From Halorubrum sp. BV1 (GTDB lineage Archaea; Halobacteriota; Halobacteria; Halobacteriales; Haloferacaceae): DNA of 64,000 nt. Both the position numbers and the translations under genes were made by a program. The notes under the pieces are model-generated. The model saw only the letters and a list, made by a program, of their open reading frames with translations, made no database searches and was not told the DNA's origin. The stretch is taken from assembly GCF_000746205.1 (NCBI RefSeq), contig NZ_JQKV01000001.1, forward strand, positions 484,814-548,813. Reading direction: 5' to 3'. Below, piece by piece: positions 1 to 8,501 of this stretch; position 1 is the stretch's first letter, and every line of letters begins with the position of its first letter.

Positions 1-26
1 GCGTCGGAACGCGCGGATCGCACACC

Positions 27-1571
27 ATGGCATCGAACACGTCATCACCGGACGGGACAGCACCGGAGGAAACGAACGGCTCGGCGGGCGACCTCGACAG
101 CGCCGGCGCGTCGTCGGAACCGGACGCCGACCGTCCCGACGTCTCGAACGTCCTGCTCGTCACGATCGACTCGCTCCGGGCAGACGCGATCGCGCCGTAC
201 GACGATGACCGCCACTCGCCGGTGTTGCAGGGCCTCGCCGACGGCGGCACCGTGTTCGACAACGCCTTCGCGACCGGCAACTGGACGCCCTTTTCGTTCC
301 CCTCCATCCTCGCTTCCGAACCCGTCTTCGCCCGCAACGGCGACATCGGCGTTCGGGGTGCCGAGACGCTCGCGTCCGTGCTCTCCGACGCCGGGTTCGC
401 GACCGCGGGATTCAACGCCGCGAACGGCTTTCTCACCTCCCATTGGGGGTATCCGGAGGGGTTCGACGAGTTCGAGCCGTTCGTCACGAGCGTCGGATCG
501 AGCCGGTACAGCCGGTACCTCGCGGCGCATCCGACCATCGAGGCGTGGATACAGCTCGCGACCTCGCCGATCCGCCGGCTCGGCTCGAAGTTCCGCGGCG
601 AGAGCGACGACCGACCGTTCCTCGACGCCTCGCGGATGTTCGACGTGGAGGACGCCGCGACGGGGTTCATCGACGACACCGACGACCCGTTCTTCCTCTG
701 GGTCCACTACATGGACACCCACACGCCGTACGTGCCCGCGCCGCGATACATTCGCGAGGTGTCCGACGGGATCGTCGGAACCCATCGCATGCTGCACGCG
801 CACACCCGAACGAGCCTCGGTTGGGAGGTCGGCGAGCGGACCCTCCACGAGCTGCGGACGCTGTATCAGGCGACGGTCCGACAGGTCGACGCCAGCGTCG
901 GACGGTTGCTCGACGCGCTCGATGCGGCCGGCATCGCCGACGAGACCGCGATCGTCGTCGCGGGCGACCACGGCGAGGAGTTCCAAGAACACGGCCACCT
1001 CGCCCACTACCCGAAGCTGTACGACGAGCTCATCTCCGTGCCGCTCATCGTGAACGCCCCCGGTACGGACGGCGGCCGCCGCGTCACCGAACACGTCGGG
1101 CTCGACGCCGTTCCCCCGACCGTGGCCGACCTCTTGGGCGTCGACGCGCCGGACGACTGGCGCGGCGAGTCGGCCGTGCCGGCGGTTCGTGGCGAGGGAT
1201 CCCTCGACGACGACCCCGTCGTCTCCGTGACGGTGCGGGGCGAGGAGGTGACGGAACAGCCGATCCCGCGGTCGATGGCCGACGGCGACCTGCTCGTGAG
1301 CGTCCGCGACGCCGAGTGGACGTACATCGAGAACGTCGACGAGAGGGACACCGAGCTGTACCACAGGCCGTCAGATCCGACACAGCAGGCGGACCTGTCC
1401 GCCGATCCGACCGAGGAGCAGCGGGCCGTCATCGAGCGCTTCGCGCCGATCGCCGCCGAACACGCCGCGGAACTCCGTGACCGAGAGGCGGAGGCCGCGG
1501 CGGCGAGAGACGACGGAGACGACGTCGACGCCGACCTCGAGGCCCGACTGGAGGCGCTCGGGTATCGGTGA
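27..1571 (+). CDS. Sulfatase-like hydrolase (alkaline phosphatase superfamily)
   Basis: A 514-aa protein of the sulfatase/alkaline-phosphatase superfamily, probably acting on sulfate or phosphate esters of surface glycans. The first ~38 residues are a low-complexity acidic tail. The core opens with NVLLVTIDSLRAD, whose Asp is a metal ligand. NWTPFSFPS (about residue 90) stands where bacterial sulfatases carry the C/S-x-P-x-R formylglycine motif, so that modification motif is absent, as is common in haloarchaeal members. GDHGEEFQEHGH (about residue 313) supplies the second metal site. The C-terminus (~50 aa) is charged and Ala-rich. No signal peptide is visible, so a cytoplasmic location is likely. 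Its stop overlaps the GtrA-family gene downstream, which suggests a shared surface-glycan role. Family is secure; substrate is unknown. Confidence 0.88.
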   Translation: MASNTSSPDGTAPEETNGSAGDLDSAGASSEPDADRPDVSNVLLVTIDSLRADAIAPYDDDRHSPVLQGLADGGTVFDNAFATGNWTPFSFPSILASEPVFARNGDIGVRGAETLASVLSDAGFATAGFNAANGFLTSHWGYPEGFDEFEPFVTSVGSSRYSRYLAAHPTIEAWIQLATSPIRRLGSKFRGESDDRPFLDASRMFDVEDAATGFIDDTDDPFFLWVHYMDTHTPYVPAPRYIREVSDGIVGTHRMLHAHTRTSLGWEVGERTLHELRTLYQATVRQVDASVGRLLDALDAAGIADETAIVVAGDHGEEFQEHGHLAHYPKLYDELISVPLIVNAPGTDGGRRVTEHVGLDAVPPTVADLLGVDAPDDWRGESAVPAVRGEGSLDDDPVVSVTVRGEEVTEQPIPRSMADGDLLVSVRDAEWTYIENVDERDTELYHRPSDPTQQADLSADPTEEQRAVIERFAPIAAEHAAELRDREAEAAAARDDGDDVDADLEARLEALGYR

Positions 1572-1993
1572 TGCTACGGGCGATCCTCCGCGACCTCGCG
1601 AGCGGACCGATCGCCGTTCAACTCCGTCGGTTCGTCATCGTCGGCGCGGTCACGGCCGGGATTCAGATGGCGCTCTTGTGGACGTTCGTCGACGCCGCGG
1701 GGGTGAACTACCTGATCGGCGCGACGGTCGCCATCGAGATCACGATCGTGTTGTCGTACGTGTTCAACAACGCGTGGACGTTTCAGGCGAGTCAGAACAC
1801 GGGAGTCTCCGAGTACCTCTTCGGGCTTTTCAAAACGAACCTCGTGCGCGGGACCGCGATCCCGATCCAGCTCGCCGTGCTCTTCGCGCTCGTCGAGTGG
1901 GCGGGAATCCTGTATCTCGTCGGAAACGCCGCCGCCATCCTCATAAGCGGCGTCTACCGGTTCGTGCTCGACGCCCTCTGGACGTGGGGGTGA
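1568..1993 (+). CDS. GtrA-family membrane protein
   Basis: A 141-aa protein with four hydrophobic segments (about residues 20-40, 48-70, 90-112 and 118-136), the GtrA/DPMS topology. It contains the typical FVIVGAVTAGIQM, N-N-x-W-TF (FNNAWTF) and C-terminal R-F-x-x-D-x-LWTW features. GtrA proteins help move lipid-linked sugars across the membrane or act as subunits beside glycosyltransferases. The gene begins with GTG at 1568 or ATG at 1571, overlapping the sulfatase stop, so the two are translationally coupled. A role in supplying or flipping a polyprenyl-linked sugar for surface decoration is inferred from family and context. Confidence 0.85.
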   Translation: MMLRAILRDLASGPIAVQLRRFVIVGAVTAGIQMALLWTFVDAAGVNYLIGATVAIEITIVLSYVFNNAWTFQASQNTGVSEYLFGLFKTNLVRGTAIPIQLAVLFALVEWAGILYLVGNAAAILISGVYRFVLDALWTWG

Positions 1994-2105
1994 CCCGTCT
2001 CCGGCGAGTCGGCCGGCTCACAGCGGAAAGGAGGAAGCCGACGACGTCACTCGGTGGTCACTGACAGCACGCACGTTTACCAGTCTGGTGGCTGTACGGG
2101 GTCGC

Positions 2106-2813
2106 ATGCCAGACCCGACCGCGGACTTCGACCCGGAAGCGCCGGAAGAGCGCGAGGTGGCGGGCGAGGCGGCGAGCGACCGCTCCGATTTCCTCTCGCT
2201 CATGGCACACACGTACCGCGGCGAACTCGGACGAACGACGTCGTGGCGAACTCGAATCGACCGGACGACCAACTGGGCCGTCGTGTTGGTGGCGACGCTT
2301 CTCACCTGGGCCTTCTCGGGAGGCGCACGGCCGCACTACGTCCTGCTCGTCGGCGTCGCGATGGTGACCGTGTTCTTGGGGATCGAGGCCCGCCGCTACC
2401 GCGTGTACGACATCTGGCGCTCTCGGGTGCGGCTGCTCGAAGAGAACGTGTTCGCGAACGCGCTGGATCCGGAGGGAGTCAAACAGCGCAACTGGCGCGA
2501 ACTCCTCAGCGATGACCTCCGCGAGCCGGCGGTGAAAACGCCGCTCGTCGAGGCGGTGTCACGGCGGCTCCAGCGCGTCTACTTCGCGTTGATCTCCGTG
2601 CTGATCGGGTCGTGGGGCGTTCGGCTGACGGTGTTCGCGGAGTCGTCGGCCGGAGTGGTCGAGGCCGCGGCGGTGGGACAGCTACCGGGCGGCGTCGTGC
2701 TCGCGAGCGCGGGGCTGTACTACGCCGCCGCGCTCGGGCTCACGTTCTGGCCGGGACGCCGGCGAGCGAAGGGCGAACTCCAGTCGCGGCCCGATACGGA
2801 CGAGTGGAAGTGA
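2106..2813 (+). CDS. DUF2270 family integral membrane protein
   Basis: The 235-aa product matches the haloarchaeal DUF2270 family. An acidic N-terminus leads to LMAHTYRGELGR, then two adjacent hydrophobic helices, an ARRYRVYDIWRSRVRLLEENVF-type amphipathic segment, a charged middle and two more helices at the C-terminus. The start ATG at 2106 is preferred over GTG 2088 because a TATA-like GTTTAC lies about 29 bp upstream, which fits a leaderless transcript. Function is unknown. It is monocistronic by spacing, with a convergent VTT protein downstream. Confidence 0.8.
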   Translation: MPDPTADFDPEAPEEREVAGEAASDRSDFLSLMAHTYRGELGRTTSWRTRIDRTTNWAVVLVATLLTWAFSGGARPHYVLLVGVAMVTVFLGIEARRYRVYDIWRSRVRLLEENVFANALDPEGVKQRNWRELLSDDLREPAVKTPLVEAVSRRLQRVYFALISVLIGSWGVRLTVFAESSAGVVEAAAVGQLPGGVVLASAGLYYAAALGLTFWPGRRRAKGELQSRPDTDEWK

Positions 2814-2865
2814 CTCCGGGGACAGTCCGTCGGCCGCCGGCCCGACACGGTCGGGACTCGCTCGG

Positions 2866-3567
2866 TCAAAACGGGAGCCGCGGTTCGAGCCGCGCGACGA
2901 GGTCCCGCACGGCCTCTTGCTTGTAGTAGCCGACGACGGACGCGAGGACGACGATCCCGATGAGCGCGAGCGCAGAGCGGAACCGCCCGCCGGCCAGTTG
3001 TCCGCCGGCGTAGACGGTTATCACGTACGCGGGGAGACGGCCGACGCTGATGACGGCGATAAACGTCGGGAGCCGCCACTTCGTGAGGCCGCTCAAGAAA
3101 CAGATCGCGTCGTCGGGGAGACCGGGGATCACCACGAACGCGAACAGCCCGGGGACGCCCACGGTGTCGACGAAGCCGTCGAATCGGGCGACCACGTCCT
3201 CGTGGAGGACGTCCTCAACGAACGAGCGACCGAAGCGCTTAGCGAGCGAGAAGGCGATGGCGCTGCCCAGGAGGACGCCGATGAGACTGTAGACGGTGCC
3301 CGCGACGGAGCCGAAGAGGTACCCGGCGACCAAGGCGACGACCTGCCCCGGGATCGGCGCGACGATCACCTGGAGCGCTTGGAGGAGCACGAACACGAGC
3401 GGGGCGAGCACGCCGAACTGACGGAGCCACACGCGGAGGGCCTCGGCGTCGGTGATGAACGCCGCGTACTCGCGGACGAAGAGGTAGAGGGCGGCGAATG
3501 CGGCTGCGACGACAGCCAGCGCGAGTAGTCCCCGACGGCGGTCCGACGCCGAGGCGAAGAGTTGCAT
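2866..3567 (-). CDS. VTT/TVP38-TMEM64 family membrane protein
   Basis: A 233-aa polytopic membrane protein of the VTT (SNARE-associated Golgi, DedA-like) superfamily, members of which are lipid scramblases or transporters. The hallmark stretch runs from about residue 70 (PIPGQVVALVAGYLFG, then G-T-x-Y-S-L-I-G-x-x-x-G-S) through FGRSFVED. A later G-L-x-K and S-x-GRLPAY match the C-terminal signature. About six hydrophobic segments are visible. It is convergent with DUF2270 and divergent from the pterin dehydratase gene. Family assignment is firm; substrate is not known. Confidence 0.85.
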   Translation of the reverse strand: MQLFASASDRRRGLLALAVVAAAFAALYLFVREYAAFITDAEALRVWLRQFGVLAPLVFVLLQALQVIVAPIPGQVVALVAGYLFGSVAGTVYSLIGVLLGSAIAFSLAKRFGRSFVEDVLHEDVVARFDGFVDTVGVPGLFAFVVIPGLPDDAICFLSGLTKWRLPTFIAVISVGRLPAYVITVYAGGQLAGGRFRSALALIGIVVLASVVGYYKQEAVRDLVARLEPRLPF

Positions 3568-3658
3568 CCACGCTACCCACTGTCACGGGTCGTATTGAAG
3601 CTTGTCAAACTGCGAATCGCTCGCTCGCGCGAGTGGCCGGCCGCGATGACCGGTCACA

Positions 3659-3706
3659 CCCGACGTACGGAAAACCCGACGTGCGGAAAACCCGACGTGC
3701 GGAAGG
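3659..3706 (+). repeat. Three tandem 16-bp repeats at a promoter
   Basis: Three head-to-tail copies of CCCGACGTGCGGAAAA (the first has A for G at position 9, the last ends differently) lie immediately upstream of the TATA-like ACATAT that precedes the pterin dehydratase start. Each unit is about 1.5 helical turns. The position suggests an operator or activator array, but no cognate regulator is visible nearby. Confidence 0.6.
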
Positions 3707-3736
3707 TACATATCGTCCGTCGCCCAACCGTGATCC

Positions 3737-4078
3737 ATGCCATCGTCGCTCGCGGACGACCCGGTCGACCCGCCCGAGGAGAGCGCCGAGCCGCTGACCG
3801 AGACGGAGTACGCCGAGTACCTCGACGCCCTCGGCGACGCATGGGAGGTCGTCGACGGCCACCATCTCGAAGCGACCTACGAGTTCGACGACTTCGCGGC
3901 GGCGCTCGCGTTCACGAACGAGATCGGCGAACTCGCCGAAGCGGAGTGGCATCACCCCGACATCTCACTCTCGTGGGGGGAAGTCGGCGTCGAGATGTGG
4001 AGCCACGATGTCGACGGACTCGCCAAGTCGGACTTCGTGATGGCGGCGCGCATGGACCGAATCTACGAGGGTGAGTGA
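3737..4078 (+). CDS. 4a-hydroxytetrahydrobiopterin dehydratase (PCD/DCoH)
   Basis: A 113-aa pterin-4a-carbinolamine dehydratase, which dehydrates 4a-hydroxytetrahydropterin during pterin recycling. The signature E-W-H-H-P-D-I (about residues 70-76), W-x-x-V-x-V-x-x-W-S-H-D and G-L-x-x-x-D-F are all present, including the paired catalytic histidines and the later His. An acidic ~20-aa N-terminal extension is a halophile feature. The ATG lies about 25 bp after an ACATAT element, suggesting a leaderless message. In archaea lacking aromatic hydroxylases the partner pathway may be a molybdopterin or methanopterin-like pterin; the neighbours do not decide this. Confidence 0.9.
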   Translation: MPSSLADDPVDPPEESAEPLTETEYAEYLDALGDAWEVVDGHHLEATYEFDDFAAALAFTNEIGELAEAEWHHPDISLSWGEVGVEMWSHDVDGLAKSDFVMAARMDRIYEGE

Positions 4079-4129
4079 CGAGAACGACAACGGACGGGTT
4101 TAAAACCCTCCCGTCGAAACTGGAGTGCA

Positions 4130-4612
4130 ATGAGTGCGAACGTCTTTCTGGTTCCGATCGATCCCGAAAACTTCGATCGAACGGTCCGGTCCGCGGTCGA
4201 TCTCACCGAGTACGACGACCGCCCCGACGCCCTCGATGACGTCGACGAGGCCCGCCTGTGGGCCGTCGACGACGATAGCGGCAACGGCTCGACGTTCGAC
4301 CGGATGGAGTCCGGCGACCTCCTCCTGTTCTATCACGACGGCGAGTACGTCGCGACCGGCCGCGTCGGCACGACGTTCGAAGACGACGACCGCTGGGTCA
4401 GCGGCACGTTCTGGACCGCGTTCCCGACGACCCGCGTGTACACCGTCACCGACTTCACGGCCGTCTCCGCTCCCAAGCGCGCCGTCAACGCGCTCTTCGA
4501 CTACTCCAAGTCGTACACTCCCGGATTCATGCGCGTCGCGGACAGCCGGGTGACCGCCGACCTCTCGTCTATCGAATCGGCGATCGACCACTACACGAAG
4601 CGGAACGCCTAG
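4130..4612 (+). CDS. EVE/PUA-like domain protein
   Basis: A 160-aa single-domain protein. The pattern NVFLVPIDPENFDRTV, ARLWAVDDD, F-D-R-M-x-x-GDLLLFYHDGEYVATGRVG and FWTAFPTTRVYTVTDF is that of EVE/PUA-like folds, which bind modified bases in nucleic acids and often accompany restriction enzymes. It lacks an attached nuclease domain here. The start is supported by a GTTTAAAAC TATA element about 30 bp upstream, set within a near-palindromic GGGTTTAAAACCC. A role in sensing modified DNA or RNA is an inference from the fold. Confidence 0.65.
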   Translation: MSANVFLVPIDPENFDRTVRSAVDLTEYDDRPDALDDVDEARLWAVDDDSGNGSTFDRMESGDLLLFYHDGEYVATGRVGTTFEDDDRWVSGTFWTAFPTTRVYTVTDFTAVSAPKRAVNALFDYSKSYTPGFMRVADSRVTADLSSIESAIDHYTKRNA

Positions 4613-4671
4613 CCCACGCGCCTCGAACTGGCGCGGGTGCGACCCGAGTCTGGCTCGATTTCTACGATGCG

Positions 4672-5619
4672 TCAAGCCGCCTCGAACAGCGCCTCGTACG
4701 CCGGCCCGTACGCCGACGCCACGCGGTCCGGGTCGCCGCGTTCCTCGCCGCCGAGCGCCGGCAGGTCGACGGTCGCGAGCGGGTCGATCATCCCCGTCAC
4801 CGCGTCCGTGTGCTCCTCGCGCGTTCCCTCGCGGGGGCTTCCCGACGCCACCGCCCGCGCCTTCGCGTATCGGCCTCCGGCGTAGATCCGCGCTCGCCCC
4901 GGATCGACGACCGCGACCGCGTCGGGGGCGACCGGACCGTCGCGCGGAAGCGGGTCGGCGACGTCCGCGTACGACTCGACGACGACGGGGACGCCGCCCG
5001 CCGCGGTCGACGCGGCCCGCTCCGCGAGGCGGTCGAACGCCGGGAGGTACGCGGCCGCCATCACGTCGTTGAACGCGCTCACGCTCTCGACGCGAGCCGC
5101 GTCCGCGACCGGGAGCCGGTCCGCAAGGTGGTCCGGGATCAGGCCCGCCGACTCGGCCGCGCCGTTGACGACGAACCGGGTCTCCGTCGCCGCCGCGGCG
5201 TCCGCCGACGTGTCGTCTCCGATCGCCGTGGGCGTGGTCACCCGGTCACAGAGGAATGTGCGGTCGGCGTCACCGAGCATCCCGGTCCGGTCCGGCGTCG
5301 GCAGCCACAGCCGGTGAACCGGGTTTATCGACTCTGGCGTGATCACGTCGGCGGCATCCGCGAGCGGTCGCGTGCTCGCGGCCGCGAGCCGTCGGGCGTC
5401 CTTGCCGTAGAGGCGTCCCGACTCCGCCGCGATCCGGTAGTCGTCGTGGTCGAACCAGAAGTCGTTGCCGGCACGGGGCTTGACGCCGACGGCGTCGCCG
5501 ACGCGGTCGGCGAGGGCGCGCACGAGGCCGGTCGAGAACGTCGTCTTGCCCGCGTCGATTCGCGCTCCGCCCGCGACGAGAAACACCGGCGCGCCGTCGC
5601 CGCGCTGTTCCCCGCTCAC
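4672..5619 (-). CDS. P-loop ATPase, dethiobiotin-synthetase-like
   Basis: A 315-aa protein with an N-terminal Walker A, GGARIDAGKTTFS (about residues 17-29), followed by VKPRAGNDFWFDHDDY. The layout resembles the MinD/dethiobiotin-synthetase P-loop class, with ligand-handling residues after the P-loop. A VVVESYAD segment around residue 212 and AVAVVDPGRARIY near 240 are plausible switch or substrate elements. The start overlaps the stop of the DUF5827 gene by 4 bp, indicating an operon in the order DUF5827 then ATPase. The specific reaction is not recognised. Confidence 0.6.
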   Translation of the reverse strand: MSGEQRGDGAPVFLVAGGARIDAGKTTFSTGLVRALADRVGDAVGVKPRAGNDFWFDHDDYRIAAESGRLYGKDARRLAAASTRPLADAADVITPESINPVHRLWLPTPDRTGMLGDADRTFLCDRVTTPTAIGDDTSADAAAATETRFVVNGAAESAGLIPDHLADRLPVADAARVESVSAFNDVMAAAYLPAFDRLAERAASTAAGGVPVVVESYADVADPLPRDGPVAPDAVAVVDPGRARIYAGGRYAKARAVASGSPREGTREEHTDAVTGMIDPLATVDLPALGGEERGDPDRVASAYGPAYEALFEAA

Positions 5620-5996
5620 GACTCGGCGGGGTCGGCGTCGGTCGTCTCGTCACTGTCCGGTTTGTCACTGTCCGGTTCGTCACTGTCCGTCTCGTCGTCG
5701 GTCGTCGCTTCGGACGCCGACTCGGCGGCGGCCGGATCGAGGCCGTAGTAGCCGGGGCCGTCATCCGAGAGCGGCTCCGCTATCACCATGTCGTCGGCGT
5801 GGCTCATCACCCACGGGATCGCCCAGTCGATCAGCACGGCTTCAGTGTCGGGATCGACGTCGGCGCCCGGCTCCAGCCCCTGAAGCAGCCGGCCGATCTC
5901 CGGGATCGTGTACATCAACTCGGGGTCGAACAGCTCCGCGGGCTCGTAAAACTCACACGGGAACGTCTCCTCGAACGCGTCTTTCGGTTCGGGCAT
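5616..5996 (-). CDS. DUF5827 family protein
   Basis: A 126-aa acidic protein. Residues 1-90 (FPCEFYEPAELFDPE, YTIPEIGRLLQGLE, LIDWAIPWVMSHADDM) match a small haloarchaeal family annotated DUF5827. The C-terminal ~35 residues are a repetitive Ser/Asp tail (units such as DSDEPDSDKPDSDE), encoded by short repeated DNA and probably disordered. It is upstream of and overlaps the P-loop ATPase gene. No catalytic motif is visible and function is unknown. Confidence 0.7.
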   Translation of the reverse strand: MPEPKDAFEETFPCEFYEPAELFDPELMYTIPEIGRLLQGLEPGADVDPDTEAVLIDWAIPWVMSHADDMVIAEPLSDDGPGYYGLDPAAAESASEATTDDETDSDEPDSDKPDSDETTDADPAES

Positions 5997-6032
5997 GCGC
6001 GGGGCTACGGTCGCGGCTCCGTAAACGGTGCC

Positions 6033-6164
6033 GATAGACGTCGACGGACACGGTGATTGGCGTCGACGGACACGGTGATTGGCGTCGGGGGACGCGTCGA
6101 TTGGCGTCGACAGATACAGCGATTGGCGTCGGGGGACGCGTCAGTGGGTGTCGACGGACAACCG
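6033..6164. repeat. Six 22-bp tandem repeats
   Basis: Units begin with GATTGGCGTCG (or a variant) at 6033, 6055, 6077, 6099, 6121 and 6143, always 22 bp apart, alternating between GACGGACACGGT-like and GGGGACGCGTC-like second halves. The array fills the space between the DUF5827 start and the KaiC-like gene stop. Because 22 is not a multiple of 3 it is not coding. It could be a phased protein-binding array (22 bp is about two helical turns) or a slippage product. Confidence 0.85.
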
Positions 6165-6192
6165 GCCGCGTCGCCGGCGATCTCTCCCCAAT

Positions 6193-7464
6193 TCAGAAGA
6201 TGTTCGCCTGGTCGTACACGGAGATGCCGGTGTCCGTGATGTCGTACGGCTTCGTCTCCCGGGAGTGGTTCGCGTCGCGGATCTTCTGGATCTCGACGGC
6301 GAGCCGGGTCTCGCGGAAGTCCGACCCTCGGACGTACTGCAACACGAACACCGCGTCGGTCAGGTACTCGACGATGCCGTGTCGGGAGGCGTACGGCGAC
6401 GCGTCGCTGGCCTCGGAGGTGAGAAGCGTGGTCACGCCGGCCTCCTTCAGCGACCGGGTGAACCCGAACACCTCGGAGCGGCGCTTCGCCGGGTGATCGT
6501 ACATCATCTCCAGAAGCGAGACGGAGTCGAGCACCAGCCGGTCGGCGTCGAACTCGGCGATGAGCCGTGTGAGGTCGTTCCGGATGGAGGCGAGCGAGTT
6601 CGCCATCTCGATGGGGTCGATGGCGACGACCGCGAGCCGGTTTCCGGCGGCGTGCTCCTCGAAGGACCATCCCTTTTCCGACGCCGTCGACAGGATCGAC
6701 TCGCGGGTCTGTTCGAGCGTGATGTAGACGCCCTTGCCGCCGGATTCGAGCGCGTCGTTGAGAAACTGAAGCGCGAACGTCGTCTTGCCGGTACCTGCGC
6801 CCCCGATCACCGAGATCAGTGACCGAGCGGGGATCCCCCCGAGGATCATCTCGTCGAGCCCCTCGATCCCGACGTCAACGCGCGGGATCGCCGACTCGAA
6901 CTCCTCGGGGTCGACGTCGAACTCCGCGGGATCGGCGGTGTCCGCCCCGACGGGTCCGGTCGTCTCGCCCGCGCCCCCGCCACCGAAGTTCGCGAATCCG
7001 AAGTCGTCGTCCGACGAGGGTGACGTCTCTCGGTATCCTCCGAACGGATCGGTGTCGTCGGCCGTCTCGCCTTCGAAGGGATCAGGATCGTCGGCGGTTT
7101 CACCGCCGAACGGATCGGTTTCGTCGGGCGGTTCGTCGTCGAACGTCGTGCCGTCGTCACCGGAGGCGTCCCCGGCGTCGGCTGCCGTCTCGGTGGGTTC
7201 GGCGTCTCCCTCGTCGTCTCCGGACGTCGCTCGGAATCCGCCGAACGGGTCGTCTTCGACCGGTCCGTCGCCCGCATCGGCTCCGTCGGGATCCGACCCC
7301 GCCGCGGCGTGGGGGTCGCCGCCGCCGTCGCTGTCGGACCGCTCCCCGGCATTGACTCGGTCGTCGTCAGCGGTGTCGCCGGGGGCGTCGGCGCGGTCGT
7401 CGCCGTCGGACTCCTCGTCGAGATCGCTGAGCGCGCGCTCGAACCAGTCGTCCTCCTCGGTCAT
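6193..7464 (-). CDS. KaiC/RadA-like ATPase with acidic DPFGG-repeat N-terminus
   Basis: A 423-aa protein. The C-terminal ~240 residues form a RecA-superfamily KaiC-like domain: GIEGLDEMILGGIPARSLI, Walker A GGAGTGKTTFA (about residue 220), VYITLEQTRESI and a Walker B-like RLVLDSVSLLEMM. The N-terminal ~170 residues are a disordered, Asp-rich tail with repeated DPFGG or DPFEG motifs. ATG 7464 (MTEEDDWFERAL) is chosen because the reading frame upstream of it is Arg/Ser/Pro-rich and unlike haloarchaeal protein. Such proteins are thought to act in signalling or regulation of ATPase assemblies. It is divergent from NAD kinase. Confidence 0.8.
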   Translation of the reverse strand: MTEEDDWFERALSDLDEESDGDDRADAPGDTADDDRVNAGERSDSDGGGDPHAAAGSDPDGADAGDGPVEDDPFGGFRATSGDDEGDAEPTETAADAGDASGDDGTTFDDEPPDETDPFGGETADDPDPFEGETADDTDPFGGYRETSPSSDDDFGFANFGGGGAGETTGPVGADTADPAEFDVDPEEFESAIPRVDVGIEGLDEMILGGIPARSLISVIGGAGTGKTTFALQFLNDALESGGKGVYITLEQTRESILSTASEKGWSFEEHAAGNRLAVVAIDPIEMANSLASIRNDLTRLIAEFDADRLVLDSVSLLEMMYDHPAKRRSEVFGFTRSLKEAGVTTLLTSEASDASPYASRHGIVEYLTDAVFVLQYVRGSDFRETRLAVEIQKIRDANHSRETKPYDITDTGISVYDQANIF

Positions 7465-7624
7465 CGTCCCAGTCGGCCGTGAGGGGTCGACATGTGACGG
7501 GCAACGAGGGCGCACGGCTTGAAGCTTTCCGGGAGCGCGGGTCACCCGACGGGTCGGCAGTGGAGAAGTCGCCACACCGGGCGATGTCCGCACCCTTTTG
7601 TTCGCCCGGTCGAATCGGTGGCGC

Positions 7625-8449
7625 ATGGACGTAGGCATCGTGGCGCGAAAGGGGAGCGACCGAGCGGTCGCGGTCGCCGCCGATCTCAGAGACGCCGTCA
7701 CCGCGGCCGGCGCGTCAGTCTGGGTCGACGCGGAGACCGCAGACGCCCTCGACGGAGCGGCCGACGGTCGCTCTGTCGAGGCGCTTGCAGACTGCGATCT
7801 CGCAGTCGCCGTCGGCGGGGACGGGACGTTCCTCTTCGCCGCGCGCAACGCCGGCGACACGCCGATCGTCGGGATCAACCTCGGTGAGGTGGGCTTTCTC
7901 AACGCGGTGTCACCCGAAAACGCTACGGAGGCGGTCTGCAACGAGGTCGAAGCGTTCGCGCGCGGTGAGATGGCCGTCCGCGAGGTGCCGCGGCTCGCCG
8001 CCCGGTCGGGCGCGTGGACGTCGGTGCCCGCGGCGAACGAGATCGTCATTCAAGGCGGCCGCCGCGGGCCGGGAGCCGGGATCGACTACGTGGTCCACGT
8101 CGACGGCTCGCGGTACACCGGCGGCCACGCGGACGGGGTCCTGATCGCGACGCCGACCGGCTCGACCGCGTACAACCTCTCCGAACGAGGGCCGCTCGTC
8201 CACCCGAGCGTGAGCGGGCTCGTCGTCACCGAGATGGTCGCCGAAGGCGGGATGCCGCCGCTCGTGACCGACATCGACTCGACTATCTCCGTGTCAATCG
8301 AGGGCGACGAGGCCGTCGTCGTCAGCGACGGCCGGAACGTGACCGAACTCGACGCGCCCGCCGAAGTAACCGTCCAGCGGACCACGCCGCCGATGCGGAT
8401 CGCGGGACCGCCGTCGGACTTCTTCGAGGCGCTCGGGAAGCTCTCGTGA
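7625..8449 (+). CDS. NAD kinase
   Basis: A 274-aa ATP-NAD kinase that phosphorylates NAD to NADP in the cytoplasm. Diagnostic motifs are GGDGTFLFAARN (about residue 62), GINLGEVGFLN, the NEIVIQGG substrate segment and the glycine-rich GVLIATPTGSTAYNLSERGP loop. The start ATG 7625 (MDVGIVARKG) is chosen over the upstream alternative because the protein then begins at the first beta strand of the family. Haloarchaea usually encode two NAD kinase paralogues; which one this is cannot be told here. Confidence 0.93.
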   Translation: MDVGIVARKGSDRAVAVAADLRDAVTAAGASVWVDAETADALDGAADGRSVEALADCDLAVAVGGDGTFLFAARNAGDTPIVGINLGEVGFLNAVSPENATEAVCNEVEAFARGEMAVREVPRLAARSGAWTSVPAANEIVIQGGRRGPGAGIDYVVHVDGSRYTGGHADGVLIATPTGSTAYNLSERGPLVHPSVSGLVVTEMVAEGGMPPLVTDIDSTISVSIEGDEAVVVSDGRNVTELDAPAEVTVQRTTPPMRIAGPPSDFFEALGKLS

Positions 8450-8501
8450 ATCGGCCGGGCGACCCACAAAGCGTTTATCCTCCGAAGGGAGACCCCGTCT
8501 C

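Noticed and set aside
45..1364. 439-codon ORF antisense to the sulfatase
   Set aside because: Arg/Val/Asp-rich shadow frame typical of GC-rich DNA; the plus-strand sulfatase has clear family motifs.
7465..8049. N-terminal extension of the KaiC-like protein
   Set aside because: The extra 195 residues overlap NAD kinase on the other strand and are Ser/Arg/Ala-rich; ATG 7464 begins a typical acidic haloarchaeal N-terminus.
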